Positions 54,970-64,000 of a stretch of DNA of 64,000 nt are shown here, piece by piece. Within the stretch, counting starts at the first letter, position 1. Every line of letters begins with the position of its first letter. The stretch is from Bog-473 sp963791995 (GTDB lineage: Bacteria; Actinomycetota; Acidimicrobiia; Acidimicrobiales; RAAP-2). Where the stretch lies: NCBI GenBank assembly GCA_963791995.1, contig CAWBUQ010000019.1, positions 1 through 64,000 of the forward strand. Direction: 5' to 3'. A program made the translations under genes and the position numbers. The notes under the pieces are model-generated. The model was not told the origin of the DNA, ran no database searches, and saw only the letters and a list, made by a program, of their open reading frames with translations.

Positions 54970-55997
54970 GCTCGCTGCCGTGGTGCCCCTCGACCGCAGT
55001 GACGAGGTCTGCGAGCACGCGGCGAAGCTCGAGGGTGGCCCTGTCGGCTCTCGTGTGCACCTCGGCCGTCGGACTGAGCGGGAGCATGAGGTCGTGGTAC
55101 GCCTCTTGGATCGCGAGGTCTTCGCGCAGCACGTCGAGCTCGTAGTCGACCGCCTCGGCCATCCGCGCCTCGTCGCCGTCGAGGTCGTCACGCCACAGCG
55201 TCGTGAAGAGCCGGCAGGTCTCGTCGCTCTCGGGCTGGATGAAGAAGCCGATGACGTTGGAGCCGCCGGCGTCGACGAAGTCGATGCGCAACCAGAGGTG
55301 GAACGGTGCGCTGAGCCGGTAGGTGAGGCGCCGGGTCTGGATCAGCGGGCGGATGCCCGTTGCCACACCGGGATCCTCGCGGTGGGCGAAGGGATGCTCG
55401 TAGGCCACCGTGAAGGACCAGTCGTCACGGGCGACCGCGAACGGGGCCACCTCGGCTGCCTCGTCCGCGCCGAACGTGCCCGCGTGGACGAACGGAAAGT
55501 GCGCGATGTCAAGGAAGTTGTCAGCCAGCAGCCCAGCCGACCCCCTGGCCCTGATCGTCGGCAGCTCCCCCACCATGAACGAGGGATCGTCGGCCTCGAG
55601 CACGGAGCCCAGCGGCGCGATGGGCTGCTCGGGAGCGACGAACACCATGCCGTGCGCCTCGGCCACCGCTGCCGCGGGGCGGAGCTTGGCTGCAGGCGGC
55701 AGCGTTGCGTCCGGGCCGAGGGCGGGGATCTCGACGCAGCGGCCGGCGCTGTCGAAGCGCCATCCGTGGTACGCGCACTGGAGCACGCCGCCCTCGCAGC
55801 GGCCGAGCGAGAGCGGGCAGTGCCGGTGTGGGCACCGGTCGACGAAGGCGTGCACGCCGCCGTCGGCGCGGCACGAGCACCCAGGGCTCGCCCAGCAACA
55901 TGACTGCATGGGGTTGGTCGCCGACATCGGCCGGACGGGCCACGGGGTGCCAGCAACGGCGCAGCGCCGGTTCCGTGTTGGTGAGGAAGCGACCCAC
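54956..55997 (-). CDS. Rieske-type ring-hydroxylating oxygenase large subunit (frame broken once)
   Basis: GTG 55997 begins MGRFLTNTEPALRRCWHPVA, and an extra base near 55872 follows WVLV. Restored, RADGGVHAFVDRCPHRHCPL and GVLQCAYHGWRFDSAGRCVE give the Rieske ligands C-x-H...C-x2-H. The mononuclear iron site is DNFLDIAHFPFVHAG (Asp, His, His). Corrected length is 347 codons. The layout resembles VanA/phenylpropionate-type oxygenases acting on aromatic or heterocyclic compounds. No reductase or ferredoxin partner is in the window. It is between an AhpD-like gene and upp. Confidence 0.87.
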
Positions 55998-56062
55998 GGC
56001 GACACCCTGGCGTCTCGCGCCGGACGGCGTCAAGGTGCGTATTTCCTCAGGGCCGCGGCGCC

Positions 56063-56092
56063 CCGTGGGTCGCCCTCGGGGACGACCCACGG
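56063..56092. terminator. Perfect 10-base-pair hairpin after the AhpD-like gene
   Basis: CCGTGGGTCG (56063-56072) pairs perfectly with CGACCCACGG (56083-56092), and the loop can pair further. It lies between the AhpD-like stop and the Rieske start on the minus strand and may attenuate transcription between them. Confidence 0.6.
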
Positions 56093-56107
56093 CGATGACG
56101 GGCGCTC

Positions 56108-56581
56108 TCAGCCGAACATGCCGGGCTCGTAGCTGCCCGCCGGCTGCTGGATGATGACATTCACCCGGTTGTAGAAGTTGATCAGGGCGATGATGCCCAC
56201 CAGCGCAACGAGCTGGTCTTCGTCGTAGTGCTTGACCGCGTTCTGCCACGCCTCGTTCGAGACGCCGCCGGCGGCGTCCGCGATCCGCGTCCCCTGCTCG
56301 ACGAGCTCGAGCGCGGCCCGCTCCGCCTCCGTGAAGACCGTGGCCTCCCGCCATGCGGCGACCAGGTTGAGACGCACCGAGGTCTCGCCGTTGTGGGCGG
56401 CGTCCTTGGTGTGCATGTCGGTGCAGAACCCGCAGCCGTTGATCTGGCTCGCCCGCAGCTTCACCAGCTCCTGGGTCGCCTGGGGCAAGGTTGACTGGGT
56501 GACGACGGCTGTGCCGGAGTTGATGTACTTCGTGAGCTTCATGGCCATCGGGTTGCCGAAGATGTCGAGTCGAGCTTCCAT
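56108..56581 (-). CDS. Carboxymuconolactone decarboxylase/AhpD-like protein
   Basis: The product has 157 residues. The AhpD-type redox motif is GCGFCTDMHTKDA (CxxC with His three residues on). ELVKLRASQIN precedes it and GETSVRLNLVAAWREATVFT follows. These proteins act as alkylhydroperoxidase-like thiol redox enzymes. ATG 56581 has AAGGAG at good distance. It is followed by a hairpin and the Rieske gene, and is divergent from cydD. Confidence 0.87.
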   Translation of the reverse strand: MEARLDIFGNPMAMKLTKYINSGTAVVTQSTLPQATQELVKLRASQINGCGFCTDMHTKDAAHNGETSVRLNLVAAWREATVFTEAERAALELVEQGTRIADAAGGVSNEAWQNAVKHYDEDQLVALVGIIALINFYNRVNVIIQQPAGSYEPGMFG

Positions 56582-56731
56582 TTTGATCTCCTTGTTCTCT
56601 CGTGTTCTGACTTCTTGACCCCCCAGCGCAGCGGAATGTGACATCGAATAGCGCAGCGCAGAAGTCGGTCTGTGGGGAAGCGGGCACTGCAGTGCGTGCG
56701 CCGAGGGGCAGGGCGTACTAAAGAGGGTGCA

Positions 56732-58447
56732 GTGCACGGAGCGGCACAGGCGACCACACGGGTCGCCCCCAGCGGCCCCGCCCGGCAGCGGAGGGGCGGG
56801 CCCCTCGACCCGCGGCTGCTGCGCACGGCCCGGACCACCCGGCGATTCGTCGTGCTGGCCGTGGCCATCGGCGGAGCCACCGCCCTCCTGCTCATCGCCC
56901 AGGCCTGGCTGATCGCCACCGTCGTCGCCGGCGCCTTCATCGAGCACCGCACCGCCGGGTCACTGCGCACGCCCCTGCTCGCGCTGGTCCTGGTGATCGC
57001 CGGCCGGGCCGTGCTCGCCTGGGCGGCCGAGCGTGCCGCTCACCGGGCTGCCGCGTCGGCCAAGTCCGAGCTGCGACTGGCCGGCGCGGAGCACATCGCC
57101 GCCCTCGGGCCCGCCGGGCTCGAGGGACGGGATCCCGGCGAGCTCGGGGTCCTGCTGACCAGCGGCATGGAAGCGCTCGACGGCTATTTCGCGCGCTACC
57201 TGCCCCAGCTCTTCCTCGCCGTCATCGTCCCGGTCGCGGTGATCGCGGTCGTGGCCGGTGCCGACTGGGTCAGCGCGGTCCTCATCGCCGTGAGCCTGCC
57301 CCTCATTCCGATCTTCATGGCGCTGGTCGGGGCAACCACACGGGATCGAACGGCGGCGCGGCTGCGCTCCCTCCAGCGTCTGGCGGGCCACTTCCTCGAC
57401 GTGATCGGCGGGCTCCCGACCCTCAAGGTCTTCGGCCGGGCCAAGGCACAGGCTCGCGCCATCGCCGACGTCACCGACCGCTACCGCTCGGCCACCATGG
57501 CGACGCTGCGGCTGACCTTCCTCTCCTCACTGGTGCTCGAGCTCCTCGCCACGATCTCGGTCGCCCTCGTCGCCGTCGCCGTCGGGTTGCGCCTATTGGC
57601 GGGGACGCTGCCGTTCCACGACGCGCTCTTCGTGCTGGTGCTCGCGCCCGAGGCGTACCTGCCGCTCCGTGCGCTGGGTGCCAACTACCACGCCAGCGCG
57701 GACGGGTCTGCGCGCCGCCGAACAGGTCTTCGACACTCTTGGAAGAACCAACGTCGAGCGCAGGCGCGGGCGCGCAGCGGGCACGCGGCGCCGGCATTGA
57801 GATGAGTGGCGTGTCCGTCACCTACGCCGGACGCGACGTTCCCGCACTCGACGGCGCGGACCTGGTGGTCAGGCCGGGCGAGACCGTCGCGCTCATCGGC
57901 CCCAGCGGGTGCGGCAAGTCAACCTTGCTGGCGGTAATCCTCGGCTTGCGCCCGCCGGATGCCGGCGCCGTGCGCCTGGGTGGCGTCGCCCTGGCCGACC
58001 TGGACCTCGCCGACTGGCGCAGCCGGCTGACGTGGGTGCCGCAGCGCCCGCACCTCTTCGCTCGCTCGGTGACCGAGAACGTCCGGCTGGGCTGCCCCGA
58101 TGTGAGCGATGCCGAGGTGGCGGCCGCGTTGGAGGCCGCCGGTCTGACGCGAAGTCGTGCAACGGCTTCCAGACGGCGCGGCGACCGTGCTCGGTGAAGG
58201 AGGAGCCGGCCTCTCGGCCGGCGAGCGCCAGCGACTCGCGCTCGCCCGCGCCTTCGTCCGTGATGCACCGCTGCTCCTGCTCGACGAGCCCACCGCCAGC
58301 CTCGATGGTGAGACCGAGGGCGACGTGCTCGCCGCGGTGCGTCGTCTCACCCAAGGCCGAACCGCGCTGATCGTCGCCCACCGCCCGGCTCTCGTCGCGC
58401 TGGCCGACCGCGTCGTGGAGATCCCCGTCCCGGTGGCAGCCCCATGA
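56732..58447 (+). CDS. cydD: Thiol reductant ABC exporter CydD (frame broken three times)
   Basis: GTG 56732 follows AAGAGGGTGCA. The membrane domain has six spans (VVLAVAIGGATALLLIAQAW; LFLAVIVPVAVIAVVAGADW) and LQRLAGHFLDVIGGLPTLKV, characteristic of CydD. The ATPase has VALIGPSGCGKSTLLAVILG (Walker A), LSAGERQRLALARAFVRDAP (signature) and LLLLDEPTASLDGE (Walker B). Extra bases near 57705, 57733 and 58152 break the frame; corrected length is 571 codons. With CydC it exports cysteine/glutathione-type thiols needed to assemble cytochrome bd. The stop overlaps the cydC start. Confidence 0.9.
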
Positions 58448-60259
58448 GCGAGCGACCCGCCGGCACGGCGCGCACCCTGGCCATCGCCCGCGCCGCCCGG
58501 GGGCGCCTGGCGGAGGCGTCGCTGCTCGGAGCAGGCGCGATCGGTGCCTCCATCGCGCTGATGGGCACGTCCGCGTGGTTGATCTCGCGCGCGGCGCAGC
58601 ACCCGTCGGAAGCGTCTCTCACCCTTGCCATCGTCGGCGTGCAATTCTTCGGCCTCTCGCGGGGTTTCCTGCGCTACAGCGAGCGGCTGGTGGGCCACGA
58701 CGCCGCGTTGCGCATGCTCGCCGACCTGCGCGTCAGCGTGTACACCCGGCTCGAGGCCCTGGCCCCGGCCGGGCTGCCCGCCTTCCGCCGGGGAGACCTC
58801 GTGGCCCGCGTCGTCGACGACGTCGACTCGCTCCAAGACGTGGTGCTGCGGGTGATCCAGCCCTTCGCGGTGGCCATCTTGGTTGGTGGCGCGACGGTGG
58901 CCGCGCTGTGGTGGTTCCTCCCCCAGGCCGGCCTCGTGCTCCTGGTCGCACTGGTGCTCTCGGCGACGGCGGTGCCGTGGCTCACCGGTCGCCTGGCCCG
59001 GCGCGAAGAAGCCCGCCAGGCGACGGCGCGCGGCGCGCTCGCCGCCGATGTGGTGGACCTCGTGCAGGGCGCGCCCGAGCTGGTGGTCCTCGGCGGCGCG
59101 GACGAACAGCTCGATCGCATCCACGCGGCCGACGGACGCCTGCGCGGCATCGCCCGCCGGGGAGCGGGCACTGCCGGCATCGGGCTCGCGCTCACCACTG
59201 CGTTGGCTGGACTGGCCAGCTGGGGCGCCGTGACGCTCGGGATCGGCCCCGTGCACGCCGGCTCGCTCAACGGCGCGCTGCTCGCCGTGCTGGCCCTGGT
59301 GCCGTTGGCGGCCTTCGAACTCGTCGCCCCGTTGCCGGCGGCGACGCAGTCGCTCCAGCGGGCACGGGTGGCCGCCGGTCGGGTCTTCGACGCCATGGAC
59401 ACGCCGCCGGTCGTCAGCGACCCGCGCGCCCCGGCCACCCTCGGTGCCGGGCCCCACACGGTGGCGCTGCGCGACGTGTGGGCGTCCTATCCGGGCGCCG
59501 GACGGTCTGCGCTGCGCGGCGTCGACCTGGCCCTGCGACCCGGTGCGCGGGTGGCGCTGGTCGGGCCGAGCGGCGCCGGCAAGACGACGCTGGCCGACAT
59601 CCTCGTCCGCTTCTTGCCGGCCGACGAGGGCGAGGCCACGCTCGACGGCCTCCCACTCGAACGGCTGGCCGCCGAGGACGTGCGCCGCGTGGTCGGCCTG
59701 GTGGAACAGCGTCCGCACCTCTTCGACACGACGCTGGCCGAGAACCTGCGCATCGGGCGACGCACCGCCACCGACGCCGAGCTGGAGGCAGTGCTGGCAC
59801 GCGTCGGGCTCGGCGACTGGCTCGTCGGGCTGCCCGACGGGTTGGCCACGCCCATCGGGACCCTGGGGGGACGTCTCTCGGGAGGCCAGCGCCAACGGGT
59901 GGCCGTCGCCCGGGCCCTGCTGGCCGACTTCCCTGTCCTCGTCCTCGACGAGCCGGCCGAACACCTCGAAGCCGGCGGCGGCCGACGCGCTGACGGCCGA
60001 CCTGCTGGCACTGACCGAGGGTCGGGCCACGCTCCTCATCACCCACCGTCTGGCCGGACTCGAAGCGGTGGACGAAGTCGTGGTGCTCGACGGAGGCCAG
60101 GTCGTCGAGCACGGCACCCACGCCGAGCTCCTCGGCACCGGCGGTCGCTACGCCGGCCTGTGGTGGGAAGAGCGCATGAACGACCGGCCCGCCGAAACCC
60201 GCCCACCCGCGCCGGGCGGGCACACCACCGCCATCCCTGAAGGGAGCGACCAACCGTGA
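58444..60259 (+). CDS. cydC: Thiol reductant ABC exporter CydC (frame broken once)
   Basis: The ATG at 58444 overlaps the cydD stop (ATGA). LLGAGAIGASIALMGTSAWL, IVGVQFFGLSRGFLRYSERL and RRGDLVARVVDDVDSLQDVV are CydC features (GLxRGxxRYxERL). Walker A is VALVGPSGAGKTTLADILVR, signature LSGGQRQRVAVARALLADFP, Walker B VLVLDEPAEHLEA. An extra base near 59975 shifts the frame, after which TEGRATLLITHRLAGLEAVD (H-loop) follows. Corrected length is 605 codons. The stop overlaps the cydA GTG (GTGA), so the four genes are translated as one coupled unit. Confidence 0.92.
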
Positions 60260-61680
60260 ACCTGGACCTCGCCCGCTGGCAGTTCGCCAGCACGAGCATC
60301 TATCACTTCCTCTTCGTGCCGATCACGATCGGACTCGCCTTCCTCGTGGCGCTCCTCGAGACGGGCTGGTATCGCAACGGCGACGCCACCTACCTGCGGC
60401 TCGCCCGCTTCTTCGGCACGCTGCTCTTGATCAATGTCGCCATCGGCGTGGTGACCGGGCTCATCCAAGAGTTCGAGTTCGGCATGAACTGGTCGACCTA
60501 CTCGCGCCTCGTCGGCAACGTCTTCGGAGGACCGCTGGCCTTCGAGGGACTGGCCGCCTTCTTCTTGGAGTCGACGTTCCTCGGCCTCTGGATCTTCGGC
60601 TGGAACCGATTGTCGAAACGGGCGCACCTGGCCTGCATCTGGGTGGTGTCGATCGGGACCGTGCTCTCCGCCTTGTTCATCATGGCGGCCAACTCGTGGA
60701 TGCAACACCCCGTCGGCTACAAGATGGTCCACGGACAGCCTCAACTGAACAACATCTTCGCCCTCTTCACCAACCCCGTCTTCCTCTGGGGCTTCACGCA
60801 CGTAGTGCTGGCCTCCCTGGTCACCGGCGCGCTGATCATGCTGGGGGTCTCGGCCTGGCACCTGCGCAAGAAGAAGGAAACGGACGCCTTCCGCCGGACC
60901 GCCCTGATCTCACTGGTTGTCCTCTTGCTGTCAACGCCCATCGCGATGTTCGTCGGCAGCGAACTCGGCGTGGTCGAAGGAACCTACCAACCCATGAAGA
61001 TCGCGGCGGCCGAGGCCCAGTGGACCACCTGCTCGTCTTGCGGGTTCTCCCTGTTCCAGATCGGCGGAGGCAACAACGACCAGACGCCCACGCAGATCAT
61101 CACCATTCCCTACCTCCTGTCCATCCTGGCCACCAACCACCCCAACGGCACGGTCCAAGGCATGGACGAGCTGAACGCTCAGTACCAGAAGGAGTACGGG
61201 CCGGGGAACTACATACCGAACGTCTTCATTCAGTACTGGTCGATGCGGGTGATGGCCTACATCGCCACGTTGGTCATGGCCTTCGCGCTGTGGGGGGCGT
61301 GGCTCATCTACCGGCACAAGCTCGACCGCGCCAAGTGGTTCCTGCGCGTTGCCCCGTGGGTGATCGTCTTGCCCTTCCTCATGAACACCGCTGGCTGGAT
61401 GCTGACCGAGAACGGCCGCCAGCCCTGGATCGTCCAGGGCTTGATGAAGACGGCCAACGGCGTCTCGCCGTCGGTCTCGGCGACCGACATCTGGATCTCG
61501 CTGGTCGTCTTCTACGCCGTGTTCATCGCTTTCGGTATCGCCGACGGTTGGCTGATGATCCGCTACGGCCGCAAAGAGCTCGACCACGACCCCATTGCCC
61601 GGCTGGTGTCGCACAGCGACCCCGACCACACGAACACCGACGCCGCCGCGACCGACGACGAGCCGGCGCTCGTCTACTAG
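60256..61680 (+). CDS. cydA: Cytochrome bd ubiquinol oxidase subunit I
   Basis: The product has 474 residues and is intact. Haem ligands: His17 in STSIYHFLFVPITIG, His182 in LWGFTHVVLASLV, and a Met at about 330-333 in YWSMRVMAY. Conserved acidic residues lie in QEFEFGMNWSTYSRLVGNVF and LAFEGLAAFFLESTFLGLW. The quinol loop between about residues 235 and 320 is short; GRQPWIVQG is the conserved post-loop block. A TM count of about nine fits. It oxidises menaquinol or ubiquinol and reduces oxygen at low tension. Confidence 0.95.
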   Translation: MNLDLARWQFASTSIYHFLFVPITIGLAFLVALLETGWYRNGDATYLRLARFFGTLLLINVAIGVVTGLIQEFEFGMNWSTYSRLVGNVFGGPLAFEGLAAFFLESTFLGLWIFGWNRLSKRAHLACIWVVSIGTVLSALFIMAANSWMQHPVGYKMVHGQPQLNNIFALFTNPVFLWGFTHVVLASLVTGALIMLGVSAWHLRKKKETDAFRRTALISLVVLLLSTPIAMFVGSELGVVEGTYQPMKIAAAEAQWTTCSSCGFSLFQIGGGNNDQTPTQIITIPYLLSILATNHPNGTVQGMDELNAQYQKEYGPGNYIPNVFIQYWSMRVMAYIATLVMAFALWGAWLIYRHKLDRAKWFLRVAPWVIVLPFLMNTAGWMLTENGRQPWIVQGLMKTANGVSPSVSATDIWISLVVFYAVFIAFGIADGWLMIRYGRKELDHDPIARLVSHSDPDHTNTDAAATDDEPALVY

Positions 61681-61689
61681 GAGGCCACC

Positions 61690-62800
61690 ATGACACTCGG
61701 AGACCTGTGGCTCATCATCGACGCCATCTTCTGGGTCGGCTTCTTCGTCCTGGAGGGGTTCGACTTCGGCGTCGGCATGCTGCACTCGTTCCTCGGCCGA
61801 ACCGACACGGAGCGACGCGTCATCATCAACAGCATCGGTCCGGTGTGGGACGGCAACGAGGTGTGGCTCATCGTGGCGGGCGCGGTGATCTTCGCGGCCT
61901 TCCCGGCCTGGTACGCCACCATGTTCTCGGCGTTGTACCTCGCACTGGTGCTGGCGCTCGTCGCGCTCATCGTGCGCGGACTCTCGTTCGAATGGCAGCG
62001 TAAGTTCGCCGACCCGCGGTGGCGCCACTTCTGGCGCTGGGGGCTCTCGATCGGCAGCGCGCTCATCCCCTTCCTCATCGGGGTGGCGCTCGGAGACCTG
62101 CTCCACGGTCTGCCTATCAACAAGCAGCACGAGTTCACCGGCGGTTTCTGGCAGCTGCTGACGCCCTTCGGGCTGTGGACCGGATTGACCCTGGTGGTGC
62201 TCTCGCTCCTCTCGGGCGCCACCTTCCTCAGCCTCAAGACCACCGGCGAGCTTCAGGCGCGGGCCGAACGCGCCGCCGCCGGCATCGGGGTGGTGGCGGT
62301 GATCGTCGCGTTCGGCTTCATGACCTGGGTCCACGTCGGGCTGAGTACCGGCTTCGTTCCCGAGCCGCTCGAGGCCCTGGCGCTCCTGGCGGTGATCGTG
62401 GCCGCCTGGGCGGCCCGCGAGCGCGCCGAGGGCTGGGCCTTCATTGCCGCGTGCGTCGGCATCGGTGGCACGGTCGGCTCCCTCTTCACCGAGCTCTACC
62501 CGCGGGTGATGATCTCGAGCACGAACACCGCCTACGACCTCACCGTCGCCAACACGGCCAGTCCCTCGTACTCGCTCAAGGTCATGACGGTCGTCGCCGC
62601 GATCTTCTTCCCGATCGTCCTCATCTACCAGGGCTGGACGTACAAGGTCTTCCGACGACGCGCTCTCGGTGCCACCGACGAGCGACGAGTTGGAGGGTCA
62701 AGGCCCGGCGCCGGACGCACCGGTGACGCCGGGGGCCAGCGCGGTCACCGCGACCGGCACCGACCCGGGCGGACCGGGCGCGGCATCACCACAGACGTGA
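61690..62800 (+). CDS. cydB: Cytochrome bd ubiquinol oxidase subunit II (frame broken once near the end)
   Basis: LWLIIDAIFWVGFFVLEGFD and FGVGMLHSFLGRTDTERRVI open the protein, followed by INSIGPVWDGNEVWLIVAGA (GPxWDGNEVWL, diagnostic) and FAAFPAWYATMFSALYLALV. Eight membrane segments are seen. An extra base near 62670, just after the last membrane helix, shifts the frame. Corrected, the tail reads SDELEGQGPAPDAPVTPGAS and stops at 62798-62800, giving 370 codons. It pairs with CydA. A GGAGG precedes the ATG. Confidence 0.92.
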
Positions 62801-62826
62801 TCCCGCGATCCCGTTAGCATGCGACG

Positions 62827-64000
<1,174 letters not shown>

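Noticed and set aside
57919..60138. 739-residue minus-strand frame opposite cydD/cydC
   Set aside because: Antisense shadow of two ABC transporter genes with full Walker motifs.
11325..62800. Programmed +1 frameshifting or genuine pseudogenes as cause of the frame breaks
   Set aside because: Breaks are in unrelated genes at unrelated positions, without a common slippery motif, and affect core metabolism; error is simpler.

Overview
The window is high-GC actinobacterial DNA. It has GTG/ATG starts with GGAGG-like sites, F420-type luciferase-like oxidoreductases, DUF3052, DUF1707 and DUF2505 proteins, paired acyl-CoA dehydrogenases, and a secreted protein with GGYWLVASDGG repeats. The gene mix and that repeat type suggest an uncultured member of the Acidimicrobiia. 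This placement is inference from gene content; no rRNA or tRNA gene was found in the window.

Layout. 1-10 kb is an envelope island, visibly less GC-rich than the rest. It holds four large polytopic membrane proteins, one running off the left edge, and three of them share a C-terminal Ig-like domain. A broken repeat-protein gene closes the island. 10-16.7 kb is a lipid/CoA locus: thiolase, DUF35 partner, SnoaL-like protein, luciferase-like oxidoreductase, FMN alpha-hydroxy-acid oxidase, acyl-CoA ligase and a HAD hydrolase. 16.7-22.3 kb holds assorted genes: signal peptidase I, cold-shock-like protein, isoprenylcysteine-type methyltransferase, DUF3052, SAM methyltransferase, a second luciferase-like oxidoreductase and a YcaQ/AlkX-type glycosylase. 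22.5-23.9 kb is the secreted repeat protein and a strong hairpin terminator. 23.9-28.5 kb is a five-gene acyl-CoA operon resembling sterol side-chain systems. 28.5-32 kb is regulatory: a ribbon-helix-helix gene behind an operator array and two class III cyclase genes. 32-34.7 kb is an HMG-CoA-synthase-like/OB protein plus thiolase; its promoter carries the same palindrome as the acyl-CoA operon. 34.7-42.5 kb has a TMEM175-like channel and an amine-catabolism set (aldehyde dehydrogenase, alanine dehydrogenase, Lrp regulator, class III aminotransferase, FAD amine oxidase). 42.5-51.4 kb holds the pentose phosphate pathway (zwf, rpiA, pgl, gnd, pgi, tal, tkt). 51.6-55 kb is cytosine salvage (permease, cytosine deaminase, upp). 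55-56.6 kb has a Rieske oxygenase and an AhpD-like protein. 56.7-62.8 kb is cydDCAB, and a GH15 glycosidase runs off the right edge.

A key caveat for any reader: from about 11.4 kb to 62.7 kb many otherwise perfectly conserved genes carry single extra bases that break the frame. When those bases are discounted, the gene lengths become exact multiples of three and match the family norms. The simplest reading is insertion-type sequencing error, not gene decay. Such genes are annotated here at full length with the break noted.
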